64,000 nucleotides of DNA from Scytalidium lignicola (GCA_002812745.2 NCSJ02000084.1:62001-126000), one strand, 5' to 3'; positions 11,278 through 26,641 are shown, numbered from the stretch's first letter. The notes: generated by a model not told the origin, from the letters alone. Numbers and translations are program-made.

Positions 11278-12129
11278 ATGCCGTACAAGGCTCTTTCCCG
11301 GCGGGACTCTTGGCCGCCGACAATTCTTAGGATCCACCACAATGAGGGGGAAGAAGAAACTGCAAACCTCGCAAATTCAATTGACGATGATCCATTCTCG
11401 TTCTTTCTCTCTCCGCCGGATGATCTGGATGATGACTTTGAGGACCTCTCTGCTGGGATTGAGTCCGTGGGAGGGAAGAAGCACAAAGTGAGGGCCGTGA
11501 GTCCTTCAAAGCTTGCACGACGGCGGCCACTCCTAGATGGGGATGAAGATGATGAGGAAGATGTAGAGAAAGAAGAAGATGACGACGACGATGATGATGA
11601 CGAAACATTTGTCGATCGATTTGGTGTCGCTTTACCATTTTCCTTACGAGACTTTGGAAGGGCTCATGATGAAGCGAAAGCGAAAGCTAAGGAGTTGCGG
11701 CGAAAGGCTAAGTCCGAGAAGGAGAAAAAGGGAGAGATTGAGGAATTTCTATTTCCACCACACACTGTATTCTCGGCTAGTCGTGGCAGGGCGGCTTTCC
11801 GTGTCGCTCCTTCACGTGGAGGAAGAGGAAGAGGGATGACTCGTAGTCTGCCTACGATCAGACCACACTCATGGCGGGAACCTAGTCCAGATGTCTGGCC
11901 TATTAAGGAGGAGAGAGAGTGTGAGGAAGAAGCATTTGAAGAGTGTAAAGATGGGTCTTATGACGGTGTAGAGAAAGGAAAGAATTCTATTGTTATTGCA
12001 TCGGGCGAGAGCAGAGAAGAGACTGCTCCCATCCCTATCCCCAAACCGAAAAAACGAGTGCANTTGGGCTTTCTAATTTTTGTTTTGCATAAGTTGTTTC
12101 GCATAAGCAGGCATCGGGCGGCGTTTTGA
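11278..12129 (+). CDS. Acidic protein of unknown function
   Basis: Open frame from ATG 11278 (MPYKALSRRDSWPP). About 265-283 aa depending on an N at 12063. It is highly charged: Asp/Glu clusters at about residues 35-60 and 80-105 (a run of D8), a basic Lys/Arg/Glu helix at about 125-155, an RGGRGRG patch near 180, and a PKPKKR end. With the N kept the frame runs to TGA at 12127-12129 with an odd hydrophobic tail. With the N removed it stops at TAA 12074-12076, which gives a more natural charged C-terminus. No domain is recognised. The composition would suit a nuclear or nucleolar protein, as inference only. Confidence 0.6.
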   Translation: MPYKALSRRDSWPPTILRIHHNEGEEETANLANSIDDDPFSFFLSPPDDLDDDFEDLSAGIESVGGKKHKVRAVSPSKLARRRPLLDGDEDDEEDVEKEEDDDDDDDDETFVDRFGVALPFSLRDFGRAHDEAKAKAKELRRKAKSEKEKKGEIEEFLFPPHTVFSASRGRAAFRVAPSRGGRGRGMTRSLPTIRPHSWREPSPDVWPIKEERECEEEAFEECKDGSYDGVEKGKNSIVIASGESREETAPIPIPKPKKRVXLGFLIFVLHKLFRISRHRAAF

Positions 12130-12756
12130 TAGGCATTTTTAATTTCGGTTTGGGTGTTTTGTGTTTGGAGGGTGTGTGTAATGCATTGATTCGGCGGTGA
12201 ATCGGGGAATTTTTTTTTGTTGTGATTGAGCATTAGAAAGCTTAATTTAAAAGACTAGATGAAATAAGAAACCACTTTTATCTAATCTGGATGCACATTT
12301 GTAACAGCTACCCATGAATTCATCATGGGGTGTTTTAAATAGACAACTAGGAACGACAAATGGAGAGAAACTAGAGGAGTTCAAAGAGGAAGCGGGCTAT
12401 TCGTAGAAGTCCGCTCATTTGTAACAGAAAAGTAGGTTCGTCAGGGCTCTCTTTATTTCAGCACACAGCATTAGAGGTTTCGAGGAGACGAAACACTGCC
12501 AAGAGCTGTTTGAGTTCCCGGAGGTGTTGCATTTCTTCATCCAAACCTACTTTACTGTTTTTCCTCTCTCGCTTGTTCTCTCTTTTATTTACAAACATTT
12601 ACATGAAGAACAGATAATTATAAGTGGATAATCAACGAAAATACAAAAACTTACAGCTAATGAGATATCTTACCTCGCGATATAACACAATGATCAGCAT
12701 GGAATGGGTTTGAACGTGTGTTTGAGTTTCAAGCATTTGATTTAGGTAACATAATC
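12130..12756. other. Intergenic between convergent genes
   Basis: 3' flanks of the acidic-protein gene and RIO1. AT-rich; nothing recognisable. Confidence 0.6.
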
Positions 12757-14544
12757 CTAGTGCTTGTGTCTCGCCGAAGAGCTTACCAGCTTTTTCTTAA
12801 CATGTTTGGGCATCTTCTCCTTCCTCTTCTCACGCTTTTCTTCTTTGACTGCTAGTTTGTGCGCCTAAATGGTTCAGTTAGCCTGTTCTCTGTTCCTCTG
12901 GGATGGAAAAAGGATGTAAATTCTATTGTAGGAGAAATATACCTTCTTTGCTTCTTTATCCTCAAAACGCTTTCCCCTAGGAATTCCCTTCTCAAATCGA
13001 CTCTCGTCATCTTCATCGGACTCCCCACTTCCACTACTTTCTTCACTTGCGCGCTCGGTGCTATCCCCAACAGTATCTTCAGCATCCGCCTCGTTACCGG
13101 ATAGTAAAGGCACTCTATCCGCCAAAAGATTGCGATATATCAAGTCATCTTTCTGGCCTTTACCAATTTTTTCAGCATCGCGCTCAAAATCATATACTTG
13201 CTCTAAAGTTTGAGGAATATATTGCTGGCGGAAGACCTCGGTGTCAACTTCGTTTTCAGCTACTGTTTTTTCATCAGTTGCCTCAGCGGGTCTGTTTTGA
13301 TATAATTTTTCCAAGGCTTCTCCGAGAGCCGGCTCTTGTACTGGCTCATCATGTGACGTGATAAACCCAAACACTGATTGCTCAGATAGAGTATCTACAT
13401 TTTTCCGGCGGAAGAAGTCTGTGACATTCTTGATATCCATACGCAAGAACTCCAGTGAGCGTGGATGATCATGTTCAACGCTCTGAGAAACATCAATGAT
13501 GAACAGTTTCTTTTGATGGTAAAGAACATTATACTCGCTCAGATCTGCGTGCACTAATTTGCAGGTCTGATACATTCTCCGCATAAGACCCAGGAGTTGA
13601 AGATATAGGACCCGCCACTGCTCGTCAACATCTTCACCTTCAAGTTCAGCGTCTCGAAGTCGAGGAGCAGCCCATCCCCTCTTATCTCCTAGGAATCCCA
13701 TAACTAGTACATGGAGTCGCAGATAAACCGGTTCTGGACATGGGATACCTGCCAGGTATAATCTCTTAAGATTTCGGAATTCTTTCTCCGCCCAGACCTT
13801 GACCATTGCCCGGTTGTTACCCTTGTTGTAACCAGACCTGAAACGATGCTCTCCTGTGACGTAACGATCACGGTCCTTGAATACTAATATGCTCGTTTTG
13901 TACACTTTGATTGCCCGGTGAATGGGCTGAGCTGTTTCTTCCGTCTCCGAACTCGGTATCGACAGGGCTCCGTACACATTTGCTTCTTTGCCAGTACTCA
14001 GACATCCATTAACTTCAGTGACTATACCTCTATTGATCATTTGTAATAAAATCATTCTTGTACGTGGGTCCAAAACCTGTTCGCTTGTAGCACGATCAGA
14101 TTTGTCTTTTCCACGTGTATGCCCCTCCTTCCCTTCACTGTCAAGTCGTATTTTTGCTGCATGTTTTGCAAGACTAGATATCTGATCATCAACACTAGTC
14201 CTCGTATTTGCTGAAGGCTTTTGTGGATTTATACGCGGTGCTGTGGATAGATCTGTGTTTTCAAGTAGCTTTCTTTGGCGGTTATAGGATTTCGTGAGAT
14301 CGCCTGATGATGCATCGTAGTCCAACTCGTCAAAATATTCCTCGTCATCATCAAAAAGGTCGTCATACGTTTCGTCTTCATTATCAGCGGCATATTCTGT
14401 GTTTTCACCTGATCCTTCCGCCTGCGGGGCATTTTGGAATGTTGTAGCGGGGGTTTTATAACCATGGTGTGGGATGTAGGTATGTGTTGGCGCTTGGCCT
14501 GCAGCAGGCGAAGAGAGCAACTCTGTAACCTGTGGTTCTGCCAT
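12757..14544 (-). CDS. RIO1: RIO1 atypical serine/threonine kinase
   Basis: Cytoplasmic/nuclear kinase-ATPase needed for late 40S ribosome maturation (pre-18S processing and factor release). Two exons: 14544-12943 and 12864-12757, joined in phase 0 across a 78-bp intron (GTATAT..TTTAG, branch GGCTAACTGA); 569 aa. Motifs seen: RIO P-loop STGKEANVY at about residue 183, KTSILVFKDRDRYV, the catalytic loop LVHADLSEYN, and the metal-binding IDVSQSVEHDHP. An acidic N-terminal region (Asp/Glu at about 55-75) and a Lys/Arg-rich C-terminal tail ending KMPKHVKKKL.. match fungal Rio1. Without the second exon the protein would end in an intron-read tail. It is head-to-head with SMC3. Confidence 0.95.
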
Positions 14545-14907
14545 CTCGAGAAAGCACCTTGAACGAATTCGAGGGTCGAAATTGTGTTAAAATGATGTTT
14601 GAGTGACATCAAACAATTTGCCCTCATACGGGGCTTTTTGGCGGCAAAATTAAAGGCGGTGAGGACCAATTTCTCCGCCAGGTGCCACTAGGGCGAAGTC
14701 AATCAATCGCGACAACGCGTCAATTCAATCTCCACGCGCGGCGGAGACAGAGATTCGAGGATCGAGGCAAACATCGACAATATACGAGTCTCACTCAATT
14801 TATAGCTCTCGAACCTGAATAATATCGGGCAGTATCTTCAAATTGGATGCGTTTTAAAGCGCTGCAGTGAAGTAATCTTCGTCGCAAGTCCATGATAATC
14901 ACCAAAG
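14545..14907. promoter_or_regulatory. Bidirectional RIO1/SMC3 promoter
   Basis: 363 bp between the two start codons, so it must serve both genes. It holds an ACGCGT (14715-14720) within a locally CG-rich stretch that also carries CGCG repeats at about 14708-14740. Confidence 0.7.
14715..14720. promoter_or_regulatory. ACGCGT (MCB-type) element
   Basis: Exact MluI cell-cycle box, about 190 bp upstream of SMC3. MBF-type factors drive G1/S genes, cohesin included in yeast, through this hexamer. Position supports a real site; activity is inferred. Confidence 0.45.
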
Positions 14908-18687
<3,780 letters not shown>

Positions 18688-19011
18688 TGTGAGGCTGTTT
18701 GTCATGGGTTATGATTGTATGTGGTGGATTGGCTGGCCTTTGGCGTTAGGGTGAATATCTTGATTTGGAATGAATTGTATTATAGCGGCGTCTTTGCTGT
18801 AGTCAAGTGTATCTCGTTAGTATTACTATATATACTTTATGAATTTTTGTTCTTGACTTTAATAATAATATATGTAATTTAATTAAGTTGGATTAAACTG
18901 AGTTCAAGTTAATTACATAGTATAGTAGCTGGAGTTGAGTTTAGAACACCTTAAAACCCAACTCAACCAATTCATTTCACACACTATTCTTTACTTGAAC
19001 AGTGAATTCAT
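18688..19011. other. Intergenic, AT-rich
   Basis: Separates SMC3 from the coiled-coil gene. AT-rich 3' flank; nothing recognisable. Confidence 0.6.
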
Positions 19012-19089
19012 ATGCTATCAACCCACAACTTCTTTACATATTACCAACCAAATCCTAAATACCCCAAAATTAAATCTTTAACATTAAAT
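19012..19089 (+). CDS. Possible alternative first exon of the coiled-coil gene
   Basis: ATG at 19012, 26 codons, donor GTATCC at 19090. The acceptor TTTTCAG ends at 19139, after which the frame enters HSPPA then the ATG at 19155. Phase agrees, but the donor is weak, so the exon is only a candidate. Confidence 0.35.
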
Positions 19090-19154
19090 GTATCCCGTAT
19101 TTCATCATAAATGCTTTGGATATACTGAATCATTTTCAGCACTCTCCGCCTGCA

Positions 19155-22100
19155 ATGGCAAATTTCAGTTTTAACAAGCAAGATATATCGTTGAACAAAG
19201 TGACCAACCGAGAACCATGGCTTACACCACTTGGTAAAGCTAGCTTTCAAAGCCCACACTTTAGCTTTTCAGGATTGAATCAAGGCTTGAAACGACAAGG
19301 GACTCCTTCAGCTGAAAATTTCCATCCTAAGCGCCAGCAAGTGTTTCCTATACACCAAAATGTTGAAGGTAAATGGGCCACTACGCGTGAACTTCAATGT
19401 CCAATCCACTTTTCAAGCCCGGCCATAGCGAAACAGATTACTACAGCTACTGTTATAGAGGATGATGAAGAGGCTGACTCTACACCTTTGGAGGTGTTAC
19501 TGAAAAGAACCAAGTCCCATTTTCCAGTGAGGGGTGGAATGAAGGAATTCGACGCTAAAGCTGTCCTGCCATCCCGTAGTATACACTACATTGAACGTCC
19601 TCCATCAGACCATGTTTCACAATGGCTTAATACTCTTTCTGTCCGACNAAAAAAGTCCAGATGTGGTAGATCTTTGCACGCCACAATCACAACAAATTCC
19701 GCGGACACAAAAGAGTGTGGTCAAAAGTAGAGTTGACTCACCATCACTCAGAAGTGAAGGAAAGAAAGGATCTCTCAGAAAGGTTGCTCAGTTTGCTCAA
19801 GAATATGATCAGAAAGAAATTCAGGTAAATAGACGTGATCGCCAGTCAAAAGTTGCAGAAGTCTTAATCCAACGTGAGAAAGAGGGGGAAATCCAGGCTT
19901 TGGAGGAAGCCCTATTTGGCGAATCTCTTAGTGAAGATGAAGAAACCAAAAGAAAGCGAGAGGAGATGGTCCGAATGGAAGCTCGATTGGTCCGCAAAAT
20001 CCGTGAAAACAAGAGAGCAGAAGAGGCGGAGAGACAAAGACTTATTGAGATGAGAAAAGAAGAGAGAAAGGAACAGAAAATTAGAGACGAGGAAAAAAAG
20101 ATGAGAGAAAAGGAAGAAGCACAACAAGCTAGGCGTCAAAAGAAAATGCTCCTATCATCAAATCCTCAGATACAGATACTGATGCAAGAAATTGAAATGC
20201 TCAAGCAGCAAAATGTAGCTCGAATTGAGGCAGAAAGAAAGCGTGCAGCTGAAGCGGCAGAAAAGGAGAAGAAGGAGGAGCAGAAACGGAAAGTGGAAGA
20301 GAGAAAGGCTGATGAGGAAAGAGCCCGTGCAAAGGAAGCTGAGGATATTCGCAAGTTGCAAGCTCGATTAGAAGCAAGAAAACAAGAGGCAGCATCACTC
20401 ACTCCATCCAAGACATCATCAACTAAGAATCTCAAAATTAGAGAGCTGGAAGCCAATTCTCAACGTCGAATATCATCTCCCAAGCCCAGTAGCAGGTTAA
20501 AGAAAACCAAGTCTCTATCAACTTCTAATCAGCATATACCATCTAAGAATAAACATAAAACATCCCAAGGCAGAAAGAAAGTAATATCTGAAGAGTCCCT
20601 ATTTATTCCTGAGGACTCTTTATCTGACAGCTATCCACCCAGAAGTCCAAGTCCCAATGAGGATCTGCCAAATAAAAGCTCTGCAGAAGAACCGATAGCA
20701 GCACAACTAGATGAACTACCTCATAAATGCAACTTAAAAGAAGGAATAGCCCAAAATTCAACTTCGGAGGTGCAGCTTGACATCGAAGCAGCAGAAGTTA
20801 GGGCGACACCTGTACTTCCTAAAAGTTTAACTACAGCAGAGGTGTCAGACCAAAGAGCGTATAGCGAGACAATACAACCTCATGAACCCCCCAAATCAAC
20901 CGAGTGTATACATGAAAGTGCGACTTTACCAGGTTCTCAAACATCTTTGAACCTTGTTGATGGTCAGAGTGTGGTTATTAATGACTCTCAGTCAACTGAA
21001 GTCAACCTACTGAACAACGAAGAGCAAATCTCCTCCCAGGAAGTATCAGAGAAAGAAAACAAGAGAAAGAAACTAGAGGAGGGTAGAAAATATAGAGGGA
21101 AGGCGTTGTGTAAAGCTTATGAACAGCGTCTACGGAACCAAGCCGCACAGAGGGGAATTCCGTTGGAAGAGAAAGAGCTACAGAAGAAGCTGGAAGAATA
21201 TATAGTATGAATCCAGCCCTTTTCTTTAATAACTGTACTACTAACACTTGTACAGAAACGAAGACAAGATAGATTAAATGAGAAAGATCGAGAAAATGAA
21301 AGCAACAATAATCAAAAGTTGCCAGAAACTCAAGTAATACGGGATAAGTCGCCAAGTCAAGTTGATTCTGGTGATCCGGAGGTTCATACAAGAAATGAGA
21401 GAGTCAGAGCAACACAAGAGAGCCTGGATGCGCTTGGGAAAGGAAGAAAGAATCGATATGCGCACATAGCTGCTGTAAAAACTGTCAATGACTTTCAGGA
21501 TGAATCTGAGGAATCAGAAGAAGACCCAGACGAGGATGACATGACTACCTGTGTCAATCAAAACTCGGAAGTCATTGAAAACAATCAACATATACCTGAT
21601 TATACAGAGTCCTCTGACACTCAAGAGGCACAAACAGGTGACTCTCATATTACGTGCGAGCAGAGTAGCTCTAACTCAGATGATGACACAATTCAGCTTC
21701 AGGGGAATCAACCTCAGGACCGTGGCCATGCGACCCAGTTGCCAACGCCACCAGAATCATGCACATCAACACAATTCACATTCAACGCCTCTAGACACGA
21801 GAGAGTTAGGATGTACATGGTGATGCAAGATAAGAGCCATGCCGATGAAGAGGCTGATCCCGAGTTCATGAGGATGTTCTCAACACGAGACGGGGCCAAC
21901 AGGTTCGCTATCACACAGATTAACGAGTATCGAAAAGATCCTCATAGACCATTTTCATCCATCATAGAGAAATACCAAGATGATCTTTATCAAGGTGTGG
22001 TTAAAATCGATGAGGAGAATTCTATAATGATTTATGTCACCTCAGTCTTCAAATCGACTCCAGAACTCAGCGGTGTCAATCTGGCTGCAATTCCGGCGCG

Positions 22101-22482
22101 GTTTCCAGAGAAATCGTTTCTCGTATTTCAAACCCTCGTATCTAAAATTCAAACTGAAGAGGAGAATACAACTACGATTCGTGAGGCCTGTTCGGCGGTA
22201 CCTGGGATGCATTTCAGTATGCGCGAATTGGCTAATAAGGAGGCCTCAGATTATCTGATAGCCTTTATAAAACCGAAGGAAGACAAAATTGATGACATTT
22301 TAGAATACGGAAAAGAGGGCGGTTGGGCTTCGGTTATCAGAGAAAGATTGAAGGAATGTGATGAAACGGGAGAATGCTTTGATGGCGATATAGAGCCTGA
22401 GCCGGGAACTCTACGATGGCTTCCTTATATCCGAATTCGGGTTTGGGTAGAGCCATATATTATGCAGGGTCCTTTGAATTAA
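19155..22482 (+). CDS. Long coiled-coil protein of unknown function
   Basis: Two exons, 19155-21204 and 21256-22482, joined across a 51-bp intron (GTATGA..TACAG, branch TACTAACAC). The first exon is broken at an N at 19648; without that N its length is an exact multiple of three (2049) and the two open frames fuse, giving about 1091 aa. A possible additional first exon at 19012-19089, spliced to 19140, would add 31 residues in frame. The protein has a disordered N-terminus, a long Glu/Lys/Arg coiled coil (about residues 210-430), a Ser-rich acidic middle, and a more globular C-terminal 230 residues beginning near RVRMYMVMQDKSHADEE. No catalytic motif is visible. Codon usage is not obviously foreign. 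I do not recognise the family. Confidence 0.8.
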
Positions 22483-22796
22483 GCAACCTAGTTGTTATAT
22501 ATACGGCCGTAGAAATAATATTATCTTTAACACTTTCCAAACAGTAATAATGGGCCCTCGAAAATCAACAGTTTTGGGCGAACTAGGTCATCCGTATACA
22601 TTGGCTAGTTTAACTACGAATTTTAGGCTACATAGACCAAGAATTTTCTAAAGATTAGATTAATATCAATGCAGTAATGTAACGATGATTGTAAGAAAAG
22701 GGGGCAAATAAAGAGTAGCATTGAGTAGCGGGTTGAGATGTGGTCGTTAGCACAAGCAAGCCTTTCCATATTAGGTTAGTTTAACGCCAAGAGATG
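22483..22796. other. Intergenic, AT-rich
   Basis: 3' flank of the coiled-coil gene, before the repeat relics. Nothing recognisable. Confidence 0.5.
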
Positions 22797-22880
22797 GCCA
22801 ATCAGGAACCCGGTGTCTATCTAGGGTGCGGTCGCCAATCGGTAGTCCTCCGTAATCAACGGTTCTGCAGATTACTAGCT
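22797..22880 (-). repeat. Relic of a dispersed repeat (copy A)
   Basis: On the minus strand this stretch aligns by eye with 28245-28312 on plus. Shared blocks are GAACCGTT, CCGATTGGCGA, GCACCCT and TACC at similar spacing. The copies are diverged. Confidence 0.45.
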
Positions 22881-22889
22881 GCTTGTGTA

Positions 22890-23392
22890 ATTAATACTAA
22901 TTTAGTATTTCAAAAAATCTAAATTAATTTTTACTAAATACTAATTACGGATCTCATCTAAAAAAATCCCTTTCATCGGCGGGGCAGACCGAGTGTTACT
23001 ATGAAGGGTTTATAATCTAATTCGCCGAAGTTGGTCAAGTCTCCTGTATGAATAAGAACATCGACCTGAGGCATAGTAGTCCCATCAAAGGAATGCTTGT
23101 GCGTGTCTGAAATAACCATTACACGTGTGAAAATCGTGTTGAAAGCCATGGTTAAGATCTTAATGTTTGTTGCTAGGTAATGCGTTCGTCGTTCTCTCGA
23201 ATTAAGGACGTTGTTCTTGCGTGTTTTCGAGCCTTTTTGGGGTTATTGTAAGTAAAAAATAACAGAAAGGATGCAAAGGCTGTATGAATATATGTTCTGG
23301 TATATTTGAAAGAAAACTTTGAATAAAGCCTTAGTAGAAAGGCGGAAACTAGACAAAAGATTGGCGAATAGGCCGGCGAATTGGCGAACAAG
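22890..23392 (-). pseudogene. Shortened copy of the metallophosphoesterase gene
   Basis: Diverged duplicate of the gene at 31202-32089, including about 240 bp of its 5' flank and about 70 bp of its 3' flank. The first 45 codons are joined directly to the last codons, as if 711 bp (237 codons) had been deleted between two AGA triplets. The frame is kept, so ATG 23149 to TGA 22973 still encodes 58 aa with the SDTH motif and the HTGD motif, but without GNHD, the catalytic His region and GHIH. It cannot be an active phosphoesterase by family rules. Whether the short protein is made is unknown. Confidence 0.8.
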
Positions 23393-23399
23393 TTAACTA

Positions 23400-24009
23400 G
23401 AATACACTTCCTCTGGCCCCGACAGCCATTTAACAGTGTATATATTCTGACTTGTTGAGTTACAAAGAATATCTCAATTCATATAAAAACTTCATTTAAT
23501 TATATTAATTCTAACTATACAATATTACATGTTCTCAAGCTAATAACGTTAAACTCTAATTTCGAGCTTGTTGTAAAGGTTAAGAATCTAATATTACCTT
23601 CCAGGCTGCCTCAATTAAACTTACAACTACAGTAGATTTTATTGCTGTAACCCCAGCACATTCAAACACTGAGACTCCTTGCATGCAAAATTTCTCGCAA
23701 CACTAATTCTTTTTTAACACGAGTTCTTTCTTGATACGCGACCTCTATTGACACAGAGTCTTTTCTCGTTAAAAATATTCTATAGAAAGCTCCACCATGG
23801 TTCAACTACATACAGAAGATGCTGATTTCGAAAAGACTTTTTCCTATCTACAGGAGACGTTGGATAAGGGTGATTGGGAATTCCCAAACTGAAGTCGACT
23901 CTCAGTTGAAGCCTGGTATGATTAATGGTTAATGGTTCACAAAAGTGGTTTACTACTCACTGACATTCCATATTAGAACGCCACTCAGCCTTTTCCGGTA
24001 TTCAATCCA
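23400..24009. other. 5' region with a broken first exon of the next gene
   Basis: An ATG at 23797 in good context (CACCATGG) opens 31 codons ending at TGA 23890. A good donor (GTATGA, 23916) and acceptor (TATTAG, ending 23976) follow, and the downstream exon is open in the frame of the next gene, but no donor joins the two in phase. This looks like a frameshifted ancestral first exon, or else the gene really begins at 24010. Confidence 0.4.
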
Positions 24010-25714
24010 ATGACAATGCATATCGAGAATAACTCAGCTGCTCCTGCCTCCGACCAGCTTGGGCGGCTTAAATTAGAACCTGATGATATTCTCGCTATCC
24101 CATATGAATGTCTACAACTTGCGAAAGCTACCGAGTTGTTGTTCCATGACATTCCCGACGACCTGCTTGAACAATGCATCCCGAAAGATGTTAAAAAATA
24201 TTCTGTGCGAAGCTATGATAACATCTTCTTCGAGAACGCTTTAAAAAATCACGTTGCAAATATTAGCAGAAAGACTTTGCACAGAGGCTTGGAGCTAGCC
24301 AAATTGCTCGTGTACCAGCATATCAACACTGCAAATTTTCGCAACGTGATGAGGGACACGAATGAGAAGAGTCGTATCTACTATCTTCGAGATTTGCTCA
24401 CAAACGATCACGTGTACTACCTGTATTCTGACCAGTGGGAAAGCGTCTCTTTTGACTTTGTTCACCATGAAGGCTTACGACCAATCCCATCGGAAGAGAG
24501 CCTTCGTAGTGACCTCCGGAAGTTTACCAAGTTGTCAAGTGCAATGATGCTCTATGATATCTACCGCCATACAATACAACTGAAAGCAGGCAGAGGCACT
24601 GCGAATGAGCCCAATGTCAAAGCTGGGTGGGACTTCGTAGTTGTGAATTACAAAGCAATGCCAGGGTGGGGACCTTTGGGTCGGATCGTTAAGACTCTCG
24701 ATCATCTCCCTGCTAGTCCTAACTTCACAAAGAAGAAACAGGATTATCTTTTCCGTGAGTATTTAAATTGTTCAACTTTGCTAGCTAAATAGTTTAGAGG
24801 CTGTTTTTGATTGTGAATCTACACAACTTTTGCTAACAAAACCAATTGGCACAGAGCCTGAGCCGGAACCTCTTGTTACAACTATCCGAAGTATAAAATG
24901 CTGGTTAATAACAGACCCATCAAAGACCTTTGCAACACTGCAAATAACAGAAGGACCTAAGGATGTGTTTGGACATACAGCTATTCTCTTCGGCATTCCA
25001 ACCAAGTTCGTGTCTGGACTGAACTGCGATTTGGATTTCGTGCCTTATGGCAGCCAAACAACTATAAAAATATGGGACGCACACTACGGGTTTAAGGAAT
25101 GGAAAGGATTCAGAGAGATATCACAGGTACTCTTCTTCCGTCACGGGGGCTTAAACAGCTGGATGTACCGCGACCTCTTACCAGATAATGATCTGCATTT
25201 TGAAGGCTGCTCAAGCTGCACCGGACATTGCTACTGCTGGTGGATAAATATGCGGGCTTTTCGAAGGGAGTTAGAGGAAGATATTATCAACGATCGCATG
25301 ATATTTTGGGTAGCACGTATGGTAGAACAGAACTCGGATCAACTCATGAGCGTTTGGTCCAATCTAGATGAAGGAAATCCCTCCCGCCGACGCTGTATTT
25401 GGCGCAACCTGTTCCGAAAGGACGACATGCTTAACATTTTTGAACCATTGCGTCCTGGAGTTGACATACAGACGATCGTTGAGAAGGAAGAAGAGAATAG
25501 GAAAGAGGGTGTGTGGAAGCAGTGGCTCTACGACTCAGCTGCTTGGCTTGCTGATGACATTTTTGCATATCATGTCTCTCAAGGAAAGCTTGGAGAGGAA
25601 GTGCCTTGTGTTGTATTTGACAGATATGCAAGGATTCGGGACATCCCCCAATTCCAATATGTTCCGCACTCTCTTGAATCGCTTCCAATCAGAGGAAACT
25701 TCAAATGTTTATAG
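24010..25714 (+). CDS. Unknown two-exon fungal protein
   Basis: Exons 24010-24754 and 24798-25714 (43-bp intron, GTGAGT..TTTAG) give 553 aa. The sequence is well-mixed and globular, with no signal peptide or membrane segment. Notable features are a Cys-rich patch (GCSSCTGHCYCWW, about residue 395), many aromatic residues in SMYRDLLPDNDLHF-like stretches, and acidic EEDIINDR helices. I do not recognise the family. The 5' end is uncertain because an upstream ATG exon is out of frame (see 23400-24009). It sits in an accessory block next to HET and F-box remnants, which suggests a variable gene, but this is only context. Confidence 0.65.
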
Positions 25715-26641
25715 GAATGTAATATTTGAGCTTCTTAATAGTCTGTCACCATAGCGACTTTAGGCTGCCACAACTTATACAGTGGTTAGGATTAATGATC
25801 CGAGATTTCCGCGACTTGCAACTCTATACACTTATTCTTCCATGATAATTAATAGAGACATCTTTTAAATTCTAATATTACCTTTCCGAATTTGTGACTT
25901 GCCAACTTCGCTCATCTGGGTCAACGTAATCTGCATCAATCAGGGTGATCTGGATGACCGTTCCGTGCTAATGAAGTCTATTTACAAGCGGCTACGGCAT
26001 GTCTTGTCTGGCTGGGCGAGAAGGACGACTTATGGCAATGAGCACTGCGGTCAAGCTTTGGAATGATATGTGCACTACAGAGAGAATCTCGCCTCATTTA
26101 TCTGTTAGTGAACAAGGCAAAAATCTCCAAACAAAACACAAGAGTTATTGGACTTATCTCAACATAAGCTTTAGACTTTCGTGCTCTTCTTTTTAAAAAT
26201 GTAGTTTTCGAGACTTTGGATTATCCAGGAAATTGGTCTCGCCTTTGTTGTATAAGCTCAATATAGTCGATTTTTTGTCGATTTTGTGTCGATTTGGAGT
26301 GTTTTCTACATCTGGACGGCTTCTTAATACTTAATAAAGCCTTTAAAACATGTGTGGCTCAATAGATCACTATATTGAGACACCTTAGTCTAGATATTTT
26401 AACGCCAAATGCTTGGTTATATACCCACACACTAGGGTTTCTGGCCTCAATTTCCTTGTTTCCTAACAATACGCGCTAATAGATTGCATACTAGACTTAT
26501 TAACTCGAGCGATACTATTTCGAACTAGATCAATTTCGTCACATATAAAGACAGATCAGACACACTTCTTTCTTGCTTTTACTCAAACATTCATGATAAT
26601 AACATTTGCTGCAAGTTACAGCTCTTTAATCTTTTCTCTTA
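25715..26641. other. Intergenic with a HET remnant
   Basis: AT-rich; apart from the HET-like fragment at 25892-26042 nothing is recognised. Confidence 0.5.
25892..26042 (+). pseudogene. HET-domain (heterokaryon incompatibility) fragment
   Basis: A translated stretch reads LIWVNVICINQGDLDDRS then SIYKR in one frame, continuing as ATACLVWLGEKDD in the next frame. This is the central HET core (W-D-A-I-C-I-N-Q ... VWLG). A one-base frameshift after SIYKR and a stop soon after show that it is a broken piece. No N- or C-terminal parts are seen nearby. Confidence 0.75.
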
